Shown: in pieces, positions 11,461 to 23,700 of the stretch
Position numbering within the stretch: position 1 is the stretch's first letter
How the letters are laid out: every line of letters starts with the position of its first letter
Source of the DNA: Pyrus communis
Taxonomy: Eukaryota; Streptophyta; Magnoliopsida; Rosales; Rosaceae
Reading direction: 5' to 3'
Assembly (NCBI RefSeq): GCF_963583255.1
Contig: NC_084804.1
Span: 23,008,061-23,072,060 of the forward strand
DNA length: 64,000 bases
Program-made: the position numbers and the translations under genes
The notes under the pieces: generated by a model
Told to the model about the DNA's origin: nothing
What the model saw: only the letters and a program-made list of their open reading frames with translations
The model's database searches: none

Positions 11461-13490
11461 TGGAGTCACTATGATCAAAGCCTCAATGCAATTACCAAGG
11501 AGAAGATGGAATTTACACTCCATAACCAGATTTGCGTCCCTAAACTCTTCTCTTTGTTAATTACATTCTGCCATGTTTAGTATGTTTAAATTGCTTTTTG
11601 TGTGTTTACTTATGTTTTGTGTGAATCTATGCTTAAAACATTGAGGACAATGTTTGATTTAAGTGTGGGGGGGGTAAACAATTTGTATTTGCATGAATTT
11701 CGTGGGATTTATTCACCTATCACTTCAAATGTTGTTCCTTGCTGTTTTAAGGTGTTTTTAAGTTGTTTTAGAGTGTTTTAGTGTGTTTTGTTTTATAATT
11801 CGAACTAATGTTGTTAATTTAAATTCGTGGGATTTTATCACCCATAACTTCAAATGTTGTTCCTTGCTGTTTTAAGGTGTTTTTAAGTTGTTTTAGAGTG
11901 TTTTAGTGTGTTTTGTTTTATAATTCGAAAATCCCATAAAAATTTGAAAAATTGTTTTGAAAAACCCAAAAAGAGTTGTTTTAAGAGTCGTTTTTGTGTG
12001 TTTGTGTCTTAGGGTACCTTCCAACACAATGATAAGGATTTGGTTTATAATTGCATGACGGTTAGAAAGAGTTATAAACATAGAGAAAAGTTTGATTTAC
12101 TCTTGGTATATGCTTGGTTATGGTTATAATGTATGACTTCACATGCAATCATAAAAGAAAAAAAATCGTTTTTGTAACATGCTTGAAGGAAGGAACTCAA
12201 ACAAACGCTACAACCCTGAGAGACTTGAGCCTATAACGTTCTTTGGAGAGTATAATCTGTGATTTCTTGTTTTCTAAAGTCGTTGCATGATCTCATTATT
12301 CTTTGCTTGGTTATTACTTAGAAGGCGTTTCATCATATAGTTCCAAATGCTAGAACTCATGCCCATTTCATTCAAAGCATGTTATTGATTTGCATAACAC
12401 ATATTCAAGAAGAAGTTGTGTAGTGACCACCACCATAGCCAAATAACCTTACTTCCCATACTTCGTATATGTTGTAAGTTTTAACCCCGTTGAGCCTCGT
12501 TTTGCCTTTATTCCTTGTTTACCCACATCACCCCTTACCTAGCTTAGAGTAGGACTTTCCTATACCCTTGTTCTTAAAGTTTAGTGAGCATGACTTAAAT
12601 GAATTCCTTTTGAGTTACATTATGCAAGAAAATGAGTGTGGGGGAGTAAAAGTTTGTTCTTACGTTTATATGTATGTTTTGAGATTCAAAAGAAAAAGAA
12701 GAAAAGAAAAAAAAAAAAAAAGGGAGTGAAAATAAGTAAGAATGAACTCACGAGCGTTAATGGTTGAAGAAAGGGTCCAAAAAGTTGAATATGGCCCTAA
12801 GTTTTGTGTGATTTTCCCTTGGGTGTTCAAAGTTGACTTCTGGGTTCTTAAGGGAATTCTAAGTGCCTAATTCAATACTTTGCTCACTATTGCTTTAAGA
12901 ATGTTTGTTTATCCTTCACCTTTCATTGTTAGCCAATACCCTAGCCCCGTTACTACCCTTTGACTTCTATATTGAGTGTTATGTATTTCAATTGTGGAGT
13001 TTGAACTTGGTATGAGCTTATGGTGTCACTGGTTCTCGCGTCTAAGTAGTAGCATTCCATTCATGAGATCATATCTAAACATGCTTATTAACTCCAGAAA
13101 ATGCTTTCCTTATTATAACATATGTGAGTGTTCGTCTACATGTTTACATCAATCTTCTCACATATACCTAGTGTAGGGTGTGTAGTCAGAAAATCTGTGT
13201 GAAAAACGAGAGTACATCTAGTAAGAAATTGAGGGAATTCTCTAAAGGCATGTTACTACATTTGAAATGTGTTTTAATTGCTTAATTGTGAACTAGTATG
13301 TGGTGACTATGATTAAGAATGTACTTAAGTGTAAAGATGGCTCAAATCTGTGAGAATAATGATTTTTAACTTGTCATGTGCATTGGAAGTCCCTGATACG
13401 ATTGTTGGAAGGTGTAGGTTGTGTTTTGTTCTTTTTGTTTTGTTTTTCTGTTTTGCTCGAGGACTAGCAAAAGCTAAGTGTGGGGGTATT
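11461..13490 (+). other. Athila 3' region, second non-coding stretch, with tandem repeat and polypurine tract
   Basis: No gene is seen. G tracts preceded by AAGTGTG or GAGTGTG occur at 11667-11674, 12640-12644 and 13482-13486. The last sits in GAGGACTAGCAAAAGCTAAGTGTGGGGG immediately before the 3' LTR and is the likely plus-strand priming tract. A segment of about 110 bp (GTGGGATTT...TTTTATAATTCG) is directly duplicated at about 11700-11810 and 11827-11930. 12005-13480 is collinear with the outer element at 15412-16860, showing that the two elements are relatives. Confidence 0.75.
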
Positions 13491-15406
13491 TGATAGGAGC
13501 ATATTTATGCGACTTAAATGGCTTGTTCTCGTACATTTACGTTATGTTTCTTTAGTTATTTTAGTACTTTAAGCTATTTTCGTGTGTTTGTAGGTCCAAA
13601 GGGCTAAAGGAGCAAAAAGATGCATTTTGGAGACTTTTGGAGCACTTTTGGGCTAAGGACGGATAGCTTATGCTTGAAGCCAAAGTGTTGGACGAAATTG
13701 AAGACCTAATTGGAGCCAAAGTGTTGGAACCTTGTTCTCTTTAGTTTTAGGACATTTAAACCTTTCCTAATCCCAATCATGCCATGCATAACACACATCC
13801 ATTCTAACACATTGTCATTGCACATGCATTTCCTTCATTAGTTAACCCACATGCACTTATCACTTATCATCACCACATATCATATCACTTAATCACTTAT
13901 CACTTATCATCACCACTTAACCACTTATCATATCATAACCACATATCATATCACTTATCACTTATCACTTAACATATCATCCACCTACTTCACCTACAAC
14001 ATCCACCTACTTCACCTACAACATCCACTTCACCTACAACATCCACCTACTTCACCTACAACATCCACCTACTTCACCTACAAATGACATAGCCATATGT
14101 TCCCTCCACTACTCCTATAAATACCCTTGCATTCATTCATTCATGGACATCTCATTTTCATACACAACACACCACAAACACTTCCATCTTCTCCCTAGCC
14201 GTGAGTCTCTCCATTTTCTGCACCATTCCCTTCCCTTTCTCCTCCATTTCTTCCATTTCCATAATCCCCCAATCCATTCAACACACCAACAACATCCCTT
14301 AGTCCTTGTGCTACAACGAAGACGAAGAGAAGAGGGCCTAAACGTTCATACAATTCAAGTTTGAGTTGTTGGAATGTTTACGCGTTTCTTTGATTTCAAT
14401 GTTTAAATTCAATTCTCTTTGTTTTGTAATATGAGGAATGGAAGAGAAGAGTGCCTAAACGTTCATACAATTCAAGTTTGAGTTGTTGGAATGTTTAGGT
14501 GTTTCTTTGATTTCAAAGTTATGAGGAACTAAACCCTTTTTGGCTAGGGGTGATTTCAATACCATGATTATTTATGTGATATGAATTGATGAATTCCGGT
14601 TATGAACTCTTGATTCGTGAATGCAATTGGCTTAACTATTTGATGATTAACTTATTTGTGTTTGTTGATTGAGGGTCGACACTTAATTAGCATGCATGAA
14701 TATGTGGCTAAAGTTTAAGAAGGTTTCACATAATCGTTACTAACTTATACTTGAAAGTAGTGAAGGTCGCTTGTCACGATCGCGTTAAGTTTAATTCTTA
14801 GCATGAGTAACATGATGTCATAGTTGCAAATGCTTTGTCAATGCTTATGGTTTTCATTATTCTTAATGATCTTCGATTGTATCTCTATTATGATGACATG
14901 TAGGGAACTTTTGAGAATGTTTTGGGTTGTCGAATGATGCCATCCAATCCAATAATATAAGGAAAATCTGAGGGTTAACTAGTGATGTCACGGTTAATTT
15001 GGGGCATTGTCGTTCATAATTCAATGAAGGAATAACTGGAAATTGATTCATATGCATAAATATCATGTGTAGAGAAAGAACCCTTAGCTAGCTTCCCATC
15101 CATTCATTTCCGTCAAATCCATATTTACAATTTGTTTTGTTTCCAAGTATTCATTTTAGTTTAAATTCGTCCAAATCCAATTCCCCCCTATTTCGTTGAA
15201 GTCTTAGTCTTAATCTTTCTTATTTTTAGTTTTGCTTTCTTCGAGCATTAAATAGTGTTTTATATTGTGTTTTTATGTTTTTAAGTCAATTTAGAAGGTT
15301 TTAGCAAGCCCTCCTAATCCCCGGTCTAGAACGATCCCTCACTTATCCATTCTACTACAATTGTCAAACGAGGGTTTAATTTGAGTGTCAAGTAATTCTC
15401 ACATCA
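13491..15406 (+). repeat. 3' LTR of inner Athila-like element
   Basis: 1916 bp, TGATAGGAGC...CTCACATCA. It is the same as the 5' LTR except for one additional 22-bp unit near 14050-14075, an ACGTG/ACGCG difference near 14381, and CTCGCATCA/CTCACATCA at the end (comparison by eye). TATAAATA lies at 14116-14123. The flank CATGA at 15407-15411 duplicates 1517-1521. Confidence 0.95.
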
Positions 15407-16870
15407 CATGATGGTTAAAGAAAGTTACAAACATGGATGGACGTTTGATATACTCTTTGGTTTATGCTTGTTTGTAGTTATAGTTTACGAATTCACATGT
15501 AATCACAAAGAAAAAAAAAATTAGTTTTTGTAACATGCTTGAAGGAAGGAACTTAAACAAATGCTACATCCCGGTGAGACTTGAGCCTAAACGTTTATTT
15601 GGAGAGTAATAATCTATGCATCATTGTTTTCTAAAGTCGTTGCATGATCTCATTATTCATTGCTTGGTTACTACTTAGAAGGCGTTTCATCACTCAGTTC
15701 CAAATACTAGAACTCATGCCCATTTCATTCAAAGCATGTTATTGATTTGCATAACACATATTCAAGATGAAGTTGTGTAGTGACCACCATCAAAGCCAAA
15801 CAACCATGTGCCTTCATTCATTTTGTGTTTAAGTTTAACCCCATTGAGCCGTGTTAGCCATGTTCTTTGTTAACCCATATCATCCTCACCTAGCCTAGAT
15901 TAGGATCATCCGTACCCTTGTTCTTGAAGCATAGTAAGCATGAATGAATTCCTTTTGATTAATGTGTTGCAGAAAATAAGTGTGGGGGAAGGATTATTGA
16001 TGTGAGTTATGTGCCATAGGCACGGCAAGAAAAAAGAAAAAAAAAGAAAAAAAAGAAAAAAAAGAAAGAAAAGAGGTGAAAAAGAGTTCCAAAGTATGGT
16101 TTGTTGAAGTAAGGGCCCAAAACAATGAATTAGGCCCTAAGAGTTGTTTGAATCTTCCCTATTTGTCTAAAAGTTGATTTCTACGTTCTAAGGGAATTCT
16201 AGGTCTTAATTTCATTACTTTGCTTGCTATTGCTTAAAGAACTTTTGTTTATCCCTACCTTTCCTTGTGAGCCAATACCCCAAGCCTCGTTACAACCCTT
16301 GACTTCTATCTTGAGTGTTGTGCATTTCATTTGTGGAGTTTGAATTTGGTATGAGCATATGGTGTCACTGGTTCTCGCATCTAAGTAGTAGCATTCCATT
16401 CATGAGATCATATCTAAACACGTTCAATTACTCCAGAAATTGCGTTCTTTGTTATAACATATGTGAGTACTAGTCTTTCATGTTTACATCAATCTTCTCA
16501 CATATAACTAGTGTAGGGAGTGTAGTCAGAAAATCTGAGTGAAAATTGAGTGCATAACTAGTGAGGAATTGAGGGAATTAACTAGTGAGGAATTGAGGGA
16601 ATTCTCTAAGGCATGTTACTACATTCAAAATGTGTTTTAATTGATTAAATGCGAATTAGTTAATGGTGACTATGATTAAGTATGTGCTTGAGGGAAAGGA
16701 AGACTAAAAACTATGTGAGTAATGATCTTTGACATGTCATGTTTCATTGGAAATCCCTGAGGCAAACGTTGGAAGGTTTAGGTTATGTTTTGTTTTGTTT
16801 TGTTTCGTTTTGTTTAGTTTAGTTGTTTTGTTTTGCTCGAGGACTAGCAAAAGTTAAGTGTGGGGGAATT
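15407..16870 (+). other. 3' non-coding region of outer Athila-like element (right half)
   Basis: Continues the sequence broken at 1521. No gene is seen. A purine-rich AAAAAAGAAAAAAAAG run lies near 16030-16075, and AAGTGTGGGGG tracts are at about 15978 and 16857. The second is directly followed by the outer LTR and shares GCTCGAGGACTAGCAAAAG with the inner element. A 20-bp direct repeat (AACTAGTGAGGAATTGAGGG) sits at 16557 and 16577. Confidence 0.75.
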
Positions 16871-18950
16871 TGATAGGAGCATATTCATGCGACTTAATTA
16901 GCTTGTTCTCGTGCATTTATGTTGTGTTTATTTAGCTATTTTAGTGTTTAAGGCTACTTTTGTGTATTTTCAGATTATAAGGCCAAAGTGTGCAAGAAGA
17001 TGCAAATTGGAGTCTTTTGGAGCGAAAGAGGAATGAATGAGTTGAAGATTTGAAGAAACGACGAATTCCTACTCCAACGATGAATTCTTACCAAAACGAG
17101 GAATTCTAATCAAACAAGGTTTCCTACTTGAAGTAGGAAAGTTAACCCTAGGTTTCCCGTTTTGGTAACCTTTCCTAAACTTAAACGTCCGTATTTTCTA
17201 GCCACTTTGAAGGCCTTGTAGGCACTTTAGGACACAAAACAAAGGCCCTAGGTCATTTTAAACCATTGCCGTGCCCTTGTATCTTCCCCCCTTCCCTTGC
17301 CGTGCAAGGGAGGGCAATTTTGTCCCCTTTTATGCACAAAACCCTAACCTTAAACTCTAAGCCGCACCTAATTTTTCACCCTAGATAAAATTCAGCCATT
17401 CACTCCCAAAAACAAATCTTGCCGCAGCAACATCTCCCATTATTTTTCTAAGCCGTGGCCCCCCATTTATTTTTTACCCTAATAAACCAAAAAGAAACCC
17501 TAGAGCCTTATTAAATCAGCCACCATAAGACATTATTCACTCCATAAGCCGTGTCTCCCATTCATCAAATATTTAATTCCTAAGCCGCAACTCCACTCAC
17601 TAATCATTGATATCATTCAGCCACAAAAACATATTCTCTCCCACTTAAGCCGTAGCCATTCACCCTAATTCCATCCCATTTATTCCCTTTCTAGCCGTGG
17701 CCCCCATTTTATCAAAGAACCTAATTCATGCAACCACGATAACCCTAATTTTTCCTCAATAAGCCGTAGCCTCCATCACCTTCTCCCACCATCAGCCGCA
17801 CCATTCTCCCACCATCAGCCGCACCATTCCACCACCACTGCAGCCAATTCCACACCTCCATACACCTCCCTAACACCTTGCCGCACCATCACACTTCCCT
17901 AAACCCATTCCCAAACCAGAAAATCATCCAAAAAACCACCCATACCATCTCTGTCGCAGCAAGGAGAAGAAGAAAGAGGAGCTTGGACGCGCAGAAATTC
18001 AAGTGGATTCGTTGTGCATCTTAGGTGTGTAATCAATCTTTTCTTCGTTATGTTTAAATTCAATTTTATTTCTCTTTCTGTGAACATGAGAGGCTAAACC
18101 CCCTAGTTAGCTAGGGGGTGATTCGAAACCATGATTATATATGTGAAATAAGTTGATTACTTCCAATTATCGTTGCATAAGTTTTGAATACAATTTGCTT
18201 AACCGTTTGATTTAGAACTTATTCTTGTATGTTGATTGAGAGTGCACGCTTAATTTGCATGCTTGAATTTGATGCTAGGATATAAGTTTGTTTCACCTAA
18301 TCGTTATGAATTTATATTCACAAGTAGTGAAGGTTGCTAGTCACGATCATGTTAAGTAGATTCCTGGCAAGCGTATCATGCTTTTCATAGTTACAAATGC
18401 CTTGTCGATGCTTATGATTTCCAAAGAACGTAATGATTCTAACTTATATCTTTATCATGCTGTTCATATAGAGAATTTGTTAGGAATAATTTGCTTGCGA
18501 TGCATATTCATCCAATTCAATGATTCTAGGGAAATCTGAAGGTTAATTTAAGCGGACCTAATTAACTTGGAGTGTCGAGGTTCACAACTTATTGGATTGA
18601 TAATTGGAAATTGATTTATGTTGCATATATTTCATGTGTGGAGAAGAACCCCTTAGCTATCCCATCATCCATTGATTCATCAAAATTTTGTCTTAAAATC
18701 TATTTTCTTTACAATCTGCCCATTTAGTTTAAATTCATCCAACCACAATCCCCCCCATATTTTGTTGAGTCGTAGTCATTCGTATTTGTTTTATTTTGTG
18801 TTCTTTTAAGCATTTGGAGTCATAAACACTTCCAAATTCGTCCAAATTAAGTTCTAGTTTCTGTTTGAATCATTTCAAATTAGATTAGCACCCCTAGTTA
18901 ATCCCTGGTTAGAACGATCCCTACTTACTTCATTACTACAATTGTCACAA
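16871..18950 (+). repeat. 3' LTR of outer Athila-like element, right end truncated
   Basis: Starts TGATAGGAGCATATTCATGCGACTT after the G-rich tract. The last third tracks the inner LTR (GTTGATTGAGAG, AATCGTTATGAA, GGGGATTGATTC-type blocks, CCCTGGTTAGAACGATCCCT). It stops after CTACAATTGTCACAA, about 45 bp before the expected TCTCGCATCA end, and joins another LTR fragment at 18951. Its middle (17370-17900) is rich in GCCGTGGCC and GCCGCACC words that are absent from the inner LTR, including a 27-bp direct repeat near 17790-17840. It is therefore a diverged subfamily. Confidence 0.8.
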
Positions 18951-20684
18951 ATAGGCGACTTACTTAGCTTGTTTTCGTGCATCTATGTTGTTAATTCATA
19001 GTTGTTTTAGTAGTTTAAGCCATTTTCGTGTGTTTTTAGGTTCATATGGCTAAGGAAGCAAAAAGATGCATTTTGGAGCAAAATTGGGCTTGGAATGGAT
19101 AGCATATGCTTGGAGCCAAAGTGTTGGACGAATTTGAAAGCCTTGTATGCACTTTGGACATAAAACAAAGGGCCTAGCCCAATCAAACAATCCTTTGAGC
19201 CATGCAAAACCTCTAGCCCAATCAACAACCCTTAGCCACATGCATTTCCACCTTCCTACTTCATCATTTCATCATTGCACCACCATTCACACACACATGC
19301 ACTTACTCTTTCATCATTGCACCACCATTCACACACACATGCACTTACTCTTTCATCATTGCACCACCAATTCAACACATGCATTTCCACCTTCCTACTT
19401 CATCATTTCATCATTGCACCACCATTCACACACACATGCACTTACTCTTTCATCATTGCACCACCATTCACACACACATGCACTTACTCTTTCATCATTG
19501 CATCACAAATTCAACACATGCATTCACACACCAACAACCTAGCTCTTTTTCCATCATTATTTCATCCACATGCACTCTCAATCATAACAACCACATTCAC
19601 TCTTAAACAATCACCCACATATTCTCCCATTCCCCCTATAAAAACCCATGCATTCATACACAAAAATCACATCTCATTTTCATACACAAGACACCACAAA
19701 CACATCCAATCTTCCCCTTTGCCGCAAGCTCCCATTCCATTTCTACACAATCTCTTCTCGGCTTCATTCCATTCCATACACTCTCCCATTTGCAGAAACC
19801 ATTCAACCTTAGCCGCTCCACCTTCATTTACAACACACTTGGAGCACCAACACCGAAGGCAACTCTTAAGGTATTTCAACATCAGTTTTGCTTCAAGGGT
19901 TCTTTCTTCTTAATCCTATGTTCACTCATGTTATATATTTTTATGTCAAACCTTTTGTAAACATGAAGTGTAACTAATCTATCTCTAGGGATTCGATGTA
20001 GCCTTGCAAGATTGCCATGTAGTTAATTCAGAATTCTCATTTAATTTATCTATTTCTTGTTTCATTCTCCAATTTAATTGTGACTTAGTGTGTTGATTTT
20101 AATGCTTGATCATCATTTGAATTAACCACAGGTTGTTTAGCCAAGATTAAAGCACACATCATGCATAATCTTGGTGGATATGTGAATGAATGAAGGGAAT
20201 GTTTTGCAAACATCCTGCTGAGTGTTCCCTTTGGTTTTGTGAAAGTTTCTTGTGCACTACATATTCTTGATTAGGAACCAAAGTTGCACATCACAATTAG
20301 GCTCATGATTAGAGACATTTGATCAAATCCACACATCATATGGTTGATCATATCTAAGTGAAACAAACTCAAGAAATAGGTAGATGACTGAGTATAAACT
20401 GATTTAACAAACATGGCCTTGGGTTAGCAATGGTAAAATCGAATCCCTAACTTCATCTCCATTGGTACTATCTCATTTTATTAGTTGTTGATTCATTTAT
20501 TTGTGTTTACTTCATTTCCTTATGCTTTCAAGTTACAACAACAAATCTGCCTACATTGATTAGTTTTATTTCTCTAGTAAAAAGTTCTTGCAAAACAAGT
20601 GATTATATAGGTCCAATTAGTCCCTGTGGATTCGACACCCTTACTTGTGCCATTATACTAAACATATTCTAGCACGAAGAAGGA
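18951..20684 (+). repeat. Truncated LTR of a third Athila/Tat-related element
   Basis: Begins ATAGGCGACTTACTTAGCTTG, which is the family LTR start lacking the terminal TG and an internal block of about 12 bp. It then follows the LTR pattern (GCAAAAAGATGCATTTTGGAG, ATATGCTTGGAGCCAAAGTG). TATAAAAA at 19637-19644 is followed by CATGCATTCATACAC, like the other LTR promoters. The last part (20040-20684) is unlike the other Athila LTRs and ends near TCCCTGTGGATTCGACACCC...ATATTCTAGCACG. The right boundary is approximate. Confidence 0.6.
19263..19530 (+). repeat. 42-bp minisatellite within LTR
   Basis: A unit beginning TCATTGCACCACCATTCACA and ending ATGCACTTACTCTTTCA (42 bp) occurs twice. It is followed by a variant ending AATTCAACACATGCA and a TTTCCACCTTCCTACTTCA spacer, and then the whole A-A-B pattern occurs again. 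The period is a multiple of three, so all frames stay open and produce His/Thr-rich ORFs that are not genes. Confidence 0.85.
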
Positions 20685-20726
20685 AAACCTCAATTAACCA
20701 CCATAACTCAAAGATGGGGGGCAAGC

Positions 20727-23700
20727 CACGGTTAATGACTTCAAGGAACTCAATTTAGGCACAAACAAGGAACCAAAGCCTATCTTCGTAAGTGCATTAT
20801 TAAGTAAGAGCGAGATAGATGAGTATTACCAGCTGCTATTAGAGTACAAAGACGTCTTTGCTTAGACCTACAAAGAAATGTCTGGCCTGGACCCTATCAT
20901 CGTTGTGCATCATCTTGTAGTCAAGCCTGGAACGCGACCGATAAGCAAACTCAAAGACACTATCGATTCGAGCTCATCCTACAAATCGAGGTCGAGATCA
21001 ACAAGCTAATCGAAGTAGGCTTTATTTAAGAAGTACAATACGCCAACTGGATCTCCAACATCGTCATTGTCTTTAAGAAATCAAGACAAATATGTGTATG
21101 TGTAGACTTCCGGGACCTCAACGATGCTTGCCCGAAGGACGACTTCCCCTTGCCAATCATTGAAATCATGGTGGACATAACCACTGACCATGAGACATTG
21201 TCATTCATGGATGGCTCTTCTGGGTACAATCAAATTCGCATGGTCCTCGAAGATGAGGAACTAACAACCTTTCGCACTTCAAAAGGTATCTACTGCTACA
21301 CGGTGATGCCATTTGGTCTAAAGAACGCTGGAGCTACGTATCAACGCGCAATGCAGAAAATCTTCAATGACATGCTGTACAAAAACGTAGAATGTTACGT
21401 AGATGATGTGGTGGTCAAGACAAAAAAAAAGATTAGATCACTTGAAGGATTTACAAATAGTGTTCGAAAGGCTGCGAAAATACAACCTCAAGATGAACCC
21501 GTTAAAGTGTACGTTTGGCGTCACCTCCGGAAAATTCCTCGGCTTCATCGTCAAGCACTGTAATATTGAGGTGGACTAATCAAAGATCAAGGCCATTCAA
21601 AGCATGCCCGAGCCAAGAAACTTGCACGAGCTGAAAAGTTTACAAGGATGGTTAACCTTCATCAGACGTTTCATCTCCAACCTTGCAGGGCGCTGTCAAC
21701 CGTTTAGTCGCCTTATGAAAAAAGATGTTCCATTCGTATAGGACAAAGCATGCCATAATGCTTTTGAAAGCATAAAGAAATATTTGTCAAGTCCACCTGT
21801 CCTGGGGGCACCTGTGCCCGGGAAACCGCTCATATTATATATTGCTACTCAGGAAAGTTTAGTTGGAGCACTCTTGGCACAAGAGAATGAATCCCAGAAA
21901 GAATGAGCATTGTACTACCTCAGTCGAACTCTCACCGACGCTGAGTTGAACTACTCCCCAATAGAAAAGATGTGCCTCACTTTGGTGTTCGCCATTCAGA
22001 AGCTCAGACATTACATGCATGCTTACACCATTCACCTAGTTGCTAAAACTGACCCTGTCAAATACGTCATGTCCAAGCCAGTCTTGACAGGGTGATTCGC
22101 TAAATGGGCTTTGTTTCTTAATCAATACGAGATCATCTACGTCCCAGCTAAAGCCGTCAGAAGGACAAACGCTAGCAGACTTCTTTGCCGATCACCCAAT
22201 CTCAGCTGATTGGAAACTCTCAGACGACTTGCCTGACAAGGAGGTGTTCTACATCGACATTTTCCCGACATGGACGATGTTCTTCGACGAATCTACACGA
22301 GTAGACGAAGCGGGGACAAGAGTAGTATTCATGTCGCCACAAAGGCAAATATTACCTTACTCTTTCCAATTGAGTGAGCTAGGCTTCAACAATGTCGCTG
22401 AGTACCAAGCTCTGATCATCGGGCTCCAAATGGCGATCAACATGGAAATCACAGCTCTTGAGGTATATGGCGACTCCAAGCTCATAATCAATCAACTCTT
22501 AACTAAATATGAAGTGAGGAAAGATGATCTCGTTCCATACCTCCAATTGGCAACTCAACTGCTACAAAAGTTCGAGGCAGTAACACTAGAACATGTGCCA
22601 AGAAAGGAAAATCAAATGGCAGACGCTCTCGCCAATCTAGCCTCAAGTATGACATTAAGAAAAAATGAAGCTGCAGACGTGCCAGTTTGCCAAAAATGGG
22701 TGATCCCGCTCGTTAATAAAATGTTACTGGGTGATACAAATGTCATCTCAGTACTTCCAGTCGATGCTGAAGAGTGGAAACAGCCGCTGATCGACTACTT
22801 AAAGCACGGAAAGCTTCCAGATGATCTTAGACACCGTTCCTAAATACATCGTCGAGCACCCAGTTTCCTTTACTACAAAGGAACACTTTACCGATGCTCT
22901 TTTGAAGGAGTGCTCCTGAGATGCCTAGGTGAGGAAGAAGCTAATCAAGCCATGGAAGAAGCACATTCAGGTGTGTGTGGGGCGCATCAGTCTGGACCAA
23001 AGCTACATTTCCAGCACAAAAGAATGGGTTACTACTAGCCGAGCATGGTGAAGGACTGCCTGGAACACGCCAAAAGGTGCCAATCCTGCCAATTCCACGC
23101 CAATTTCATACATCAACCGCCTGAACCATTACACCCTACGGTTGCTTCATGGTCGTTCGACGCATAAGGATTGAACGTCGTAGGACCAATTACGCCAAAG
23201 TCAAATGCAGGAGAAGCTTACATCCTAGCTGCAACAGATTACTTCTCCAAGTGAGATGAAGCCATACCCTTAAGAGAAGTCAAAAAGGAAATTGTCTTTC
23301 GTTTCATCAAGGAGTATATTATCCACCGATATGGTGTGCCTCGCTACATTATCACTAACAACGGAAAACAGTTCTCCAACTGACTCGTGGACGAGCTCTG
23401 TAACAAATACAAGTTCAAGCAGCACAAGTCTTCCATGTATCATACTCCAACCAACAGCCTCGCGGAAGCATTCAACAAGACGCTGTGCAACCTCCTGAAA
23501 AAGGTAATCGGCTGAACAAAGAGAGACTGGCATCAAAGAATAAGTGAAGCACTTTGGGCATATAGGACTACACATAGGACTCCCACCCAAGCTACGCCTT
23601 ATTCTCTCGTATATGGCGTGGAAGCTGTTCTATCACTCGAAAGTCAAATCCCCTCACTAAGGATGGCTATACAAAAAGGCTTGACTGATGAAGAAAATGC

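Larger units (their letters stand above)
1522..15406 (+). mobile_element. Inner Athila-like Ty3/gypsy LTR retrotransposon, full length, recent insertion
   Basis: The element is bounded by TGATAGGAGC... (1522) and ...CTCACATCA (15406) and flanked by the 5-bp target duplication CATGA at 1517-1521 and 15407-15411. Order: 5' LTR 1522-3415, primer-binding site 3422-3438, gag 3552-5141, protease-RT-RNase H-integrase 5032-8949, long non-coding 3' region with a foreign segment 9641-11460, polypurine/G-rich tract just before 13491, 3' LTR 13491-15406. By eye the LTRs differ by one 22-bp tandem unit and about two substitutions, which means a very recent insertion. The coding region nevertheless has two in-frame stops (4500, 7456) and a frameshift near 5040-5100. 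The Athila assignment rests on the tRNA-Asp primer site, the gag type and the RT sequence (ARG-rich linker, CIDYRKLN, FMDD). It is nested in an older relative. Confidence 0.95.

Noticed and set aside
19147..19913. Long overlapping ORFs of His/Thr-rich sequence
   Set aside because: Produced by a 42-bp repeat that keeps all frames open, inside an LTR.
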